From Baffinella frigidus (lineage: Eukaryota; Cryptophyceae; Cryptomonadales; Baffinellaceae): a stretch of DNA of 11,587 bases. The notes beneath the pieces are model-generated. The model did not search any database. It was not told where the DNA came from and was given only the letters and a program-made list of their open reading frames with translations. Positions within the stretch are counted from its first letter, which is position 1, and every line of letters begins with the position of its first letter. Positions 1 to 6,377 of this stretch are shown here, piece after piece. The translations under genes and the position numbers were made by a program. The stretch covers positions 1,997,922 through 2,009,508 of the forward strand of contig MU646303.1 of the NCBI GenBank assembly GCA_026770585.1, read 5' to 3'.

Positions 1-40
1 CCCCCCTGTGCGCGGCGCCGGCGCGGACCTTGTGATAACT

Positions 41-83
41 GTACTCGGTAAACCCCGAGTACATTCGACCTCACGGCCTGAGG
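41..83. repeat. Two small adjacent hairpins
   Basis: GTACTCGG at 41-48 is perfectly complemented by CCGAGTAC at 55-62 around a 6-base loop. Immediately after, CCTCA at 69-73 pairs with TGAGG at 79-83. No adjoining gene is apparent. These could be the remains of another MITE or simple local palindromes. The following bases (96-112) contain a CTAG..CCTAGGCCC string resembling the middle of the 123-bp MITEs elsewhere in the window. Confidence 0.4.
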
Positions 84-285
84 TGGGATGGTCCTGGGCT
101 AGTCCTAGGCCCTCACAGACCCGGTTAGGGCACCCCCCCACCCTTGCCTGCACCCTTGGCGGGTGGAGTGGAGGATAAGGTGCGCCGATGCAGCAGCTGA
201 AGCGGGGTGTGGCGAGAGAGAGAGGGTTACCTTACAAAACCACACGGCATTTTGAAAAGTGACGCTCGCTCTCTTGGCGTGGCAG

Positions 286-395
286 ACTTCGGGCTTGTCG
301 CGCAGGACGATGCCGCGGAGCTGGACAGCCCTTCCAAGGAGATCCTCCACCACAACACGGGCATCAACGCCGGCACCGCGCACAGCTTCTGCTGA
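286..395 (+). CDS. Possible terminal exon of an unrecognised gene
   Basis: This open stretch encodes roughly DFGLVAQDDAAELDSPSKEI and continues through LHHNTGINAGTAHSFC to a TGA at 393-395. Nearly every codon from about 285 onward ends in G or C, the same bias seen in the LRR gene, which favours this frame over the overlapping ones. No ATG lies in frame: a TGA at 198-200 closes the frame and only a GTG occurs at 207. If real it is therefore a spliced 3' exon. The best acceptor is the GGCAG ending at 285, preceded by CGCTCGCTCTCTTGGCG, which would give phase 1. Its upstream exon would lie before the window or in bases 1-200, where I cannot identify it. I do not recognise the family. The antisense frame is also open, so this could be chance in GC-rich DNA. 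Confidence 0.33.
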
Positions 396-771
396 GTGCT
401 TTTCGCCTCTTTTCAAAGTCAACTCACCCACAGATCTGTCAACTTTGCGCGGATTTCGAACACAAATACTTTTCGTAGTGCTCCGCGGAAAAGTCACTCC
501 TGAGAAAGAAATGGGCTGCGTGTACATTACAACATGTAGAGGGCGAGGCGTTCTCTCTCCCAACACACCCTTAAAGGGTGGTCGCGGGCTGCTAGCTAGG
601 GCCCCCAGGTCTCGTCTCGTCACACCTCGCCCTTTGGCTCGTCGCAGTCGCATTTCAAGTTTTATTAAAACCCGCTTTTCCCCCACGTGCACCTCTGCAG
701 CACACCCCCCCCTCTCCCCCAGGGCGCAGGCGTAGAGCGTGGTAGAAATAGTCCCTTTGACCAGGCACGCA
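396..771. other. Non-coding stretch, no gene seen
   Basis: Long overlapping frames exist on both strands, but they run through a repeat and a MITE and have no family resemblance. The stretch contains one copy of a dispersed hairpin-rich repeat (566-614) and AT-rich bases around 655-670. I see no supportable gene. Confidence 0.5.
566..614. repeat. Dispersed ~45-bp repeat, copy 1
   Basis: The copy runs CACCC, TTAAAGGGTGGT, CGGGCTGCTA, then GGGCCC and GGTCTCG. The same ordered blocks recur at 8859-8902. Both copies can fold: CACCC with GGGTG, then GGGCT with a downstream A-GCCC block. It is not tied to a gene in either place. The spacing between blocks differs by a few bases, as expected of an old dispersed element. 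Confidence 0.5.
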
Positions 772-894
772 TACAGGGGTACCTCGCTCATAAGACACAT
801 CCCCCTCCTAAGTCCCAACAGTATGCCATGCCTAGCTAGGGCCCTATTGTGGTCTTGGCGGGGGGGGCTCTCTTATGAGAGACGTGCCCCTGTA
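772..894. mobile_element. TA-flanked MITE, family 1 (123 bp)
   Basis: The left end TACAGGGGTACCTCGCTC is an inverted, slightly diverged match to the right end at 871-894, whose complement begins TACAGGGGCACGTCTCTC. About 20 of 24 terminal bases agree. TA at both edges fits the TA target duplication of Tc1/mariner-type elements. The interior is non-coding and carries CTAGCTAGGGCCC. A second copy at 4855-4977 has exactly the same length. No transposase is encoded, so it would be a non-autonomous element. Minus-strand reading of the ends yields peptides such as RGTSLIR, which should not be annotated as protein. Confidence 0.8.
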
Positions 895-1040
895 AAGTGA
901 ATGCACGGTTCGCAAGATGCTCGTGGAAGCCTCGCTTTTGGTTGCTCTCTCCATGTCCATCTCGCGAGAGGCCTCTGTGATATCCGCGATTGACTCTACA
1001 CAAGTTGCGCACTCTACGTCAACACGTTGTCCATGTACAT

Positions 1041-1247
1041 AGAGCCAATCTGGTAGGACTTGGCCAGCGCGAACTTCGAAGTTGCAAGATTGCGAACTTC
1101 TAGATGGACCGTAATTATTAGTAAACACCATGATTTGTACTGCAAAATTTGAATTTAAAACACTAAATGTCGAACCAGGTCCATCTAGAAGTTCGCAATC
1201 TTGCAACTTCGAAGTTCGCGCTGGCCAAGTCCTACCAGATTGGCTCT
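1041..1247. mobile_element. Hairpin MITE with perfect 70-bp arms, family 2
   Basis: Bases 1041-1110 (beginning AGAGCCAATCTGGTAGGACT) and 1178-1247 are reverse complements with no mismatch over 70 bp. They are separated by a 67-base AT-rich spacer. The element has no coding capacity. A relative lies at 3832-4007, with the same outer ends but diverged arms. The left flank is compatible with a TA target (1040-1041). The right flank reads CTCTG rather than CTCTA, so the TA duplication is not intact here. An inner 12-bp palindrome AACTTCGAAGTT occurs in each arm. Perfect arms suggest a recent arrival, arm-to-arm conversion, or constraint on a fold-back transcript. Confidence 0.85.
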
Positions 1248-1258
1248 GACCTGCCTTC

Positions 1259-1373
1259 TAGCTCTGCCTCTGTTAATCTGGGCTCTTCATTTCATCATTT
1301 TCACTCCAAAGTTTGACGAATTGGTGCCACAAAACAGGGGAATGAAGAGCCCACATTAACTGAGGCAGAGCTA
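1259..1373. mobile_element. TA-flanked MITE, family 3 (115 bp)
   Basis: The ends are TAGCTCTGCCTC and its exact inverse GAGGCAGAGCTA. The similarity continues inward (GGGCTCTTCATT at 1280-1291 against AATGAAGAGCCC at 1341-1352). TA at both outer edges is consistent with a TA target duplication. The interior is short, AT-richer than the flanks and non-coding. A second member is at 3285-3403, inside the end of the LRR gene. It lies only 11 bp from the neighbouring family 2 element. Confidence 0.8.
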
Positions 1374-2018
1374 GGCCTTCCCCGCGCCTACTGCAACCCA
1401 ACGGCTCGCGCAGTGCACGGGCTCGTCACGGCCTGACCAGATGAATGTCAGAGTTCGTCACGACCTTGTGGGAAAGTGAGCGTGGACGAGAGCGCAGCGC
1501 ACAACCTGCGTCGGGGACACGTCACACTTCGCTGGGGCGACGTACCAACAGCTTCAGCTGACCACAATGGCTCCGGCCGTTGTGATTGTCCACGTGTTCC
1601 TGCTTCTGCACTTGCAGCGCGGACCATCCAGAATGATTGAGCGCGCGATTATTTGGAACGACTGCCAGCTCACGGGCTTCGCGCCTTGGATCATATCAGT
1701 CAGAACACGGACATACAACTCTTGGTGGATTTACTCTCTGTAGCTGCCTTTTGGGGCTGCATGTCAGTCTTCAAAGGGTGCCAAGCAGCTGTGGTCCTGA
1801 GAGCATCTTGGACTGGCAGAAACCTCAACCATTTGTATTTACAGAGTTAATCTCGGATAGCACTGAGCGCAACCGGGCTGAGATTGCGTAGTCTCGCCTT
1901 ACAGAGCCCACGTATCGGTGCAACCTCCGAAAGGGCAGACCCAACTCCAACGAGAGAGCGACACCTCCTCCAGCCACGAGCAAGCCCGCGAGAGCGCCCA
2001 GCATTCCAGACCATTCGC
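1374..2018. other. No supportable gene
   Basis: Short frames on both strands cover this stretch but none resembles a known family. One 58-codon frame starts at an ATG at 1567 and begins with a hydrophobic run (MAPAVVIVHVFLLLHL), which could mimic a signal peptide. It ends at 1742 and has no further support. Bases downstream of the Dad1 stop (before 2019) could hold its 3' untranslated region. Confidence 0.4.
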
Positions 2019-2311
2019 TCAGCGCGTCGACACCTTCCCGTGGAAGGACAGCCACACGTCCGATACCCGCTCGATGTCGCGTCCGACCTCCACGAGCGAT
2101 TCCAAGTTGCGGTTCAACGTGCTCATGTTGCCCACAACCTCCCCGAGCTCCTGTATTCCCAGGAAATGTTCAGCTGCACAGTCAAGAGGAAGCACACGCC
2201 AAACAGACCGCAGGGGAATCAGCCAAGCGGGTCGACGAGACTTGCCTGCACGATGTCGCAAACGAGCGCGTCGCGCGTCTCCACAAACGCGTCGTGGTCC
2301 AGGTCTGCCAT
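2019..2311 (-). CDS. DAD1: DASH/Dam1 complex subunit Dad1 (two exons, 65 aa)
   Basis: Dad1 is a small helical subunit of the DASH/Dam1 complex, which forms rings on microtubules and couples kinetochores to spindle microtubule ends. Exon 1 is 2311-2246 and exon 2 is 2150-2019, both on the minus strand. The 95-base intron (2245-2151) starts GCAAGT and ends ACAG, a GC-AG intron in phase 0. The joined product is 65 residues. It contains LNRNLESLVEVGRDIERVSD and ends VWLSFHGKVSTR, which is the Dad1 signature (LN..LE..I.VG..F..VS.LW..F). From the F at residue 9 the spacing matches yeast Dad1 without a gap, as I recall it, and this supports the GC donor. An in-frame TGA sits one codon before the ATG, fixing the start, and the start context is AAAATGG. 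The protein is shorter than the yeast one, as tails are lacking. An extra 3' exon is possible at the GGGAAG/GTGTCG site near 2030. The gene is head-to-head with the LRR gene. The family call is strong; function is inferred from homology. Confidence 0.85.
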
Positions 2312-2517
2312 TTTTCAGATTTGAACCGACATTTGCCATCTGAACAGGGAGTGATCCTGGTAGCTAAAGTGGACACGGCCACTTAGACTGAGGAAAGGGC
2401 TCCAAGGGGGACATTTGCCATCTGAAACGGGGGTGCGACTCTTTTTGCGGCAGGAATCGATGCGTTGACGTGACGCCGCTCCCTTGTCCGCTCCTGCCCC
2501 CCCCCCCCCATTTCAAG
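2312..2517. promoter_or_regulatory. Shared divergent promoter region with a 16-bp direct repeat
   Basis: Only 206 bp separate the start codons of the minus-strand Dad1 gene and the plus-strand LRR gene. The string ACATTTGCCATCTGAA occurs at 2329-2344 and again at 2411-2426, in the same orientation. Between them AAGTGG (2367-2372) pairs with CCACTT (2379-2384). A poly-C tract at about 2496-2509 lies just before the LRR start. No TATA box is evident. The arrangement suggests a bidirectional promoter, but this is inference from spacing and repetition only. Confidence 0.5.
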
Positions 2518-3319
2518 ATGGGGATCTTCTTCTCAAAGAAGAAGAGCTACTGGGTGCCGGAGCATCGAAAAATGCAGGACACGATTGAGGAGCCCAGCAA
2601 GTGGAAGCCGGTGCAGGACATGACCGGGTGGCAGCTACAGAACTCGCTCGGGAACAAGCTGGGCGACGCGATTGTGTCGTCGCGGCAGACGGCAGAGATA
2701 AACCTCAGCTACAACGGGCTGGGAGACGACGAGTGCGAGTATCTTGCCAAGGCGATCAAGGAGACTCGAACCATCAAGCGCCTGATCCTCGAGAATAACC
2801 ACATCCACACGGCTGGCGCAAAAATGCTCGCGGACGCCCTCACGCCGGCAAAGGGGCAAGACGACCCTTTTTTGGAAGAACTGAACCTCTGCAACAACAG
2901 CATCGGGTCTGAGGGAGCGACGGCAGTTGCAGGCGTGCTGACGAGCAATAAGACGCTCAAGAAAGTGAACCTCTTCTGGAACAACATTGGGAACCAGGGC
3001 CTCCAGGAAATCTGCGCCAACCTCCGCAAGGACCTCCCTCAAGACTTTCTGCTGGTCACTCCTGCCCCTCTTGTTCTCCCCGTCTGTGCCCAGCGCCCAC
3101 GCCTCTCCCCTCCTCTCCTTCTCACAGCAGCAAGCAGCAGCAGCAGCAGTCCAGGTTGCGGCTGGCGCTGACTGGGATGGCGGTTTGACACAGGATGTGC
3201 GATACAACGGATTCGACCGTGGCGATAACTCGGTGGACTGGACACAAATGACCAAGCAGCTGAGCGATTCCAAGGTCAACCCCCTAGCTCTGCCTGAGTT
3301 TTATTCTGGCTCGGTTTAA
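2518..3319 (+). CDS. Myristoylatable leucine-rich-repeat protein (two exons, ~242 aa)
   Basis: The product is a small LRR protein of the ribonuclease-inhibitor type, likely a protein-binding scaffold. It begins MGIFFSKKK, with glycine 2, serine 6 and a basic run. That is a classic N-myristoylation pattern, so attachment to a membrane is likely. Repeats lie at roughly residues 61-85, 86-118, 119-146 and 147-170, with cores INLSYNGLG, LILENNHI, LNLCNNSIG and VNLFWNNIG. Exon 1 is 2518-3054. The intron is probably 3055-3127 (GTCACT to CTCACAG, strongly pyrimidine-rich), phase 0. Exon 2 is then 3128-3319. Two other acceptors, ending at 3130 and 3154 in a CAG-rich run, keep the same frame, so the poly-Ala stretch may be partly optional. 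The last 11 residues (LALPEFYSGSV) and the TAA come from a MITE that begins at 3285. The start has A at -3 and G at +4. The specific biological role is unknown. Confidence 0.82.
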
Positions 3320-3403
3320 GGGCTTTCCATTCGCCCTTTTTTACTGAATTTCTGCTCTTCAATACTTGTAAGGACGAGCCAGAATCCTACTGAGGCAGAG
3401 CTA
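3285..3403. mobile_element. TA-flanked MITE, family 3 (119 bp), inside the LRR gene
   Basis: Ends TAGCTCTGCCT and AGGCAGAGCTA are inverse copies. Matching arms continue inward: ATTCTGGCTCG at 3303-3313 and CGAGCCAGAAT at 3375-3385. It is the same family as the copy at 1259-1373, with a different centre. TA flanks both edges. It overlaps the coding end of the LRR gene and supplies its stop codon at 3317-3319. Confidence 0.82.
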
Positions 3404-3831
3404 GAACCCCTTTTCGTGCCACTGCATTGACCGGCGCTCTGCAGCTTTTTGGCCTTGACTGTAACGTTGATGGCTTTCAGGCAGTGTGGCCGTCGAGAAG
3501 CAACCAGACAGTCTCACAACTACCAGTTTATTATTTTTTAAAAAACTGAAACTGCCTGGGGTGTGGTGAACTAGTTTTTTTACCAGTTTGGTGGGGCATC
3601 CAGGATGGAGTTTCAAAGCTTCAGACTAGAGTTTCAGACTTGAGGTTAGAGATGCCAGGCTCTGGGTGGATGTTCGAAACTCAGGATTGATGTTTCAATT
3701 CAGGATGGATGTTCCAGCACCTCAACCCCGGCTACACCTGGTGTCCGCATGTCAGTTCAAAAACTCCAGTTGTGTGTGTTCCCAAACTAAATAAGTAATT
3801 GGTGGCCTTCGCTGGAAGTCGTCGGCCACAC
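3404..3831. other. Intergenic stretch with a ~20-bp imperfect tandem repeat
   Basis: No gene is supported. From about 3599 to 3718 a loose unit of the form CAGGATGGATGTTTCA recurs several times (clear copies near 3599, 3683 and 3705, weaker ones between). Homopolymer T and A runs lie around 3528-3582. The first part may carry the 3' untranslated region of the LRR gene. Confidence 0.45.
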
Positions 3832-4007
3832 TACAGCGAATCTGGTAGGACTTGGCTGAAGCAACTTTGCGTCGTGCACGATTCAAACTTAGATGTGTAC
3901 CTGCAATTTTGAACCGGTGCCTTTTGAAACTCTTTGAAACATTTTTTGCAGTTGCAATCTTGCACGATGTAAAGTTTCTTTGTTCAAGTTCTACCAGATT
4001 GGCTCTA
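3832..4007. mobile_element. TA-flanked MITE, family 2, diverged arms (~176 bp)
   Basis: The left end TACAGCGAATCTGGTAGGAC and the right end TCTACCAGATTGGCTCTA are inverse copies and match the ends of the perfect hairpin at 1041-1247. Arms stay recognisably complementary (CGTCGTGCA at 3871-3879 with TGCACGATG further right) but are interrupted. TA lies at both edges. The right TA (4006-4007) is also the left TA of the next element. It is non-coding. Confidence 0.75.
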
Positions 4008-4302
4008 CAGGGATACCTCGCTTATCCGTCAAGTGGCCAGTACTTTCATACACCCTACCGTAGGGCCCTAGGGCCTGCCTACGATCTCTCGGCGGTCAAA
4101 TTTGACCGCCTGGTCACGCAAGGCATTATAAAACCCATGCGCGCGCCAGGGGTGGTCGGTCGTCGTGTTCTTCAATTATTACCTGTTGGTTGACTAAACG
4201 CGAGCTTTAGTCAACCCTCTGGTACCAACTTAAGAACACGCAGGGGTCGAATCCGTTCTGTATGCTTAATTTACGGGTTCTTGTACACGAGGCATCCCTG
4301 TA
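4006..4302. mobile_element. Larger element with family 1-like ends (297 bp)
   Basis: The left end TACAGGGATACCTCG and the right end CGAGGCATCCCTGTA agree at 14 of 15 inverted positions and resemble family 1 ends. TA flanks both sides. The interior has no transposase frame but is rich in perfect palindromes. GGCGGTCAAATTTGACCGCC is at 4091-4110. An 11-bp-arm hairpin GGTTGACTAAA/TTTAGTCAACC is at 4188-4216. An outer pair CGTGTTCTT/AAGAACACG is at 4164-4172 and 4232-4240. It is either a longer non-autonomous relative or an element that captured other DNA. Confidence 0.68.
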
Positions 4303-4453
4303 CTTTGAGGTCAGCGGTCCAAAGCAGCTCTTTTGCTCTCCCGCACGCCCCAAAGAGTCCACTATGGGATCAGGCTAGGCGGGCGGGCGGTTCCGCATGC
4401 TCATAGGGTGATGAACTTGTAGAGAACTGGAATTAGGGTAGGTAAGCCTACGG

Positions 4454-4540
4454 TATTGACTACGGTAGGCCGGTAGGCCCCTAGGCCCGGGTTTCTCGTA
4501 GGAGCCCCTCTAGCCCCCTAAGGCGTACCGTAGTCAATGT
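4454..4540. repeat. Inverted repeat, probable small MITE
   Basis: ATTGACTACGGTA at 4455-4467 and TACCGTAGTCAAT at 4526-4538 are perfect 13-bp inverse copies. The centre contains repeated GGTAGGCC and CCTAGG blocks. A T/TA-like outer flank (TATTG... CAATGTA) fits a TA-inserting element, but only one copy is present in the window. Confidence 0.5.
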
Positions 4541-4571
4541 ATGCTTAACAACACTGCATTTATGCGTTAAC

Positions 4572-4636
4572 CTATTAAGTCGCTCTATTAAGTTGCCGTT
4601 GACCTATTCAGTCGCCGTTACCCTATGAAGTCGCTC
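4572..4636. repeat. Short tandem repeat (~19 bp)
   Basis: CTATTAAGTCGC-type units begin at 4572, 4585, 4604 and 4623, the last three exactly 19 bp apart (CTATTAAGTTGCCGTTGAC, CTATTCAGTCGCCGTTACC, CTATGAAGTCGC). It is followed by TATATAA at 4661-4667, which resembles a TATA box, but no reading frame starts downstream that I can support. Confidence 0.6.
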
Positions 4637-4854
4637 ACTCATCCCCCCGGGAGCAGTTGATATATAACGACGGAGAGGCAGGGCAACAGTTCTTGGGATG
4701 GCCTGCAGACTGAGCCTCGGAATCGGAGCCTAGCATGAGGGATCTCGTGCTGTAGGTGTGTACATGAAAACTGCAGTGGGGCACTGCAGTCGTGGTAGAT
4801 GGTGAGTAAATTTCAACGAAGATCAGTCGGTGCGAGGAAATTCATCCCCACGTC

Positions 4855-4977
4855 TACAGGGGTACCTCGCTCATGAGAAACCGCCACCCCTAGGACCCTA
4901 GAGTAGAGCTATGCCTCTAGGGCCCTTTGGTGCTCCTAAGGATGGTGGCGCTTTCTTATGATCGAGGTACCCCTGTA
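4855..4977. mobile_element. TA-flanked MITE, family 1 (123 bp), second copy
   Basis: The left end TACAGGGGTACCTCGCTCAT and the right end (GATCGAGGTACCCCTGTA) are near-perfect inverse copies. The similarity extends inward to about 40 bp (CGCCACC on both arms). The interior holds CTCTAGGGCCC. Length, ends and interior motif match the element at 772-894. TA flanks both edges. No coding capacity. Confidence 0.85.
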
Positions 4978-5108
4978 CACCGCTTCGTGCTCCCGCCCTT
5001 TTTTCTCGATTTTTCTGGCCACAGGTGTGTCCGAGACTTGCCGAGAAGACCGACTGGTGCGCAGCAGATGAATTGTAATGATTGACGCACTATGAGATAG
5101 AAACCGAG

Positions 5109-5506
5109 GCAAGTCCGTTAGGTCCTTCAGGTTCTTCGAGCTCCCAGCATAGGCGGACACTGGAACTTGTTCTGCAGAAAAGCCATGTTTCCTACTTTAG
5201 GTCCTTGAGGTCCTTTTAACTTCCGCCATAGTCGGTCCTTGAGGTCCTTTAGATTCTTTGAGCTCCCAAGATAGGCGGTCCTTTAGGTCACCTTTTAGGT
5301 CCTTTAGGTTCTTTTAACTCCCACCACAGGCGGACACTGGAACTTGTTCTGCAGAAAAGCCATGCTTCCTACTTCAGGTCCTTGAGGTCCTTTTAACTCC
5401 CGCCAAAGTCGGTCGTGTAGGTCCTTTAGGTTCTTCGAGCTCCCAACATAAGAGGACTTGTCCTGTAGGTCCTTTGGTGCTTTAGGTCCTTTAGGTTTTA
5501 ATTTCT
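5109..5506. repeat. Nested tandem repeat: 177-bp unit built of AGGTCCTT motifs
   Basis: AGGTCCTT(T/G)AGG occurs over a dozen times. A longer block beginning GGCGGACACTGGAACTTGTT and including CTGCAGAAAAGCCATG starts at 5152 and again at 5329, giving a 177-bp period. Around it GAGCTCCCA and TTTTAACTCC blocks alternate. It is non-coding: frames through it do not share codon structure. Confidence 0.75.
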
Positions 5507-5958
5507 CCCAACATATGCCAACGACACGCCCTTCCGTAGAAAGGACTGCAGAGAAAGCATTTTTGCTTTCGGATCGCGTTTAGCGCTCCAGTGCAGAGGC
5601 TCGTGAAGAGGGGATACAGGGTGGCTCTCTTGGGGTGGGTGAAGGTATGCGATACCGCTCCCATGCTCACTTACACGCACCGAACCCAAGTCAGCCGGTT
5701 CTGAGGCTCATGGTATCCCATGGTTGAAGTTTACGAGCTTCAATCACGAATACCCCACAAGGTGGGAGGGGTTGTGTGGGGGTGTGAGATGAGACAGATG
5801 TCAAACCAAACGCATGTAGAGGTTTCCCCCAATGTACGGAAGTCAGCGAGCGAGAGAGTGAGAGAGGTGGATGTGTAAGGGGTTCCCCCAGGTTGCACAG
5901 TGGGGGGAGGAGATCGGGGATTTTGAAAATCCCGTTAGCACTGTCAAACACCGACCCA
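5507..5958. other. No supportable gene
   Basis: Overlapping frames occur on the minus strand (for example 5691-5951) but show no family resemblance or splice support. I see purine-rich G tracts around 5760-5910 and nothing else. Confidence 0.4.
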
Positions 5959-6233
5959 TATCCCTTATCTGCCTGCGACGTCCTGAGACGTCAAAAGGCT
6001 CAAATGTCAACTTTGGCATTTTCTAATTAGGCCGCCTCTTAATGGAAAATTATGAAAAAAACACCAGCTTGTCAGGCTCGCTAAGCTGAACAAATTGAGT
6101 AATTGGTGCTCAACGAATTGAGAAATTCCTGATTTATGAGACCCGGAAAACCGTCCTCCGCTAAATTGGAATCCCTAGACCTGATTCCTGCTAAAAAAAA
6201 TGATCACGTACCTTTTTCGGCAGATAAGGGATA
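5959..6233. mobile_element. Segment bounded by 15-bp perfect inverted repeats (275 bp)
   Basis: TATCCCTTATCTGCC at 5959-5973 is exactly inverted at 6219-6233 (GGCAGATAAGGGATA). The edges are TA/TA, matching the insertion preference of the other elements here. The interior is AT-richer than its flanks, non-coding, with two GACGTC palindromes (5977-5982, 5987-5992) and repeated AATTGAG strings. It is probably a fourth MITE family. A single copy means the ends are not confirmed. Confidence 0.5.
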
Positions 6234-6377
6234 GTGCCCCCCGCATTGAAATTCCGGATTTTGCCTGTCTCCGAAAAAAGTGAGCGGGGAACTCCGAAAA
6301 TCGGGAAGGGTGACGTGGATCGGTGGGGAGGACGGGTGTCGAACCGCCCTGCGGCCATACAGCTTCGGTGAAGCTCT

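Noticed and set aside
105-818. Long minus-strand frame of 237 codons
   Set aside because: It starts inside a MITE end (MSEVPLY peptide), crosses a dispersed repeat and lies opposite a better-biased plus frame. No family resemblance.
844-1206. Minus frame of 120 codons
   Set aside because: It is built from the arms of two MITEs (RGTSLIR end and the 70-bp hairpin).
2635-3279. Minus frame antisense to the LRR gene
   Set aside because: It is the shadow of a GC3-rich exon; the plus strand carries clear LRR motifs and matching splice sites.
3852-4193. Plus frame of 113 codons
   Set aside because: It spans two abutting MITEs and reads through their inverted repeats; there is no other coding evidence.
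4236-4256. tRNA T-loop-like GGGTCGAATCC
   Set aside because: One T short of the consensus and inside a MITE; no other arms can be drawn.
4661-4667. TATATAA as a promoter TATA box
   Set aside because: No supportable reading frame follows, and AT-rich strings are common between the repeats.
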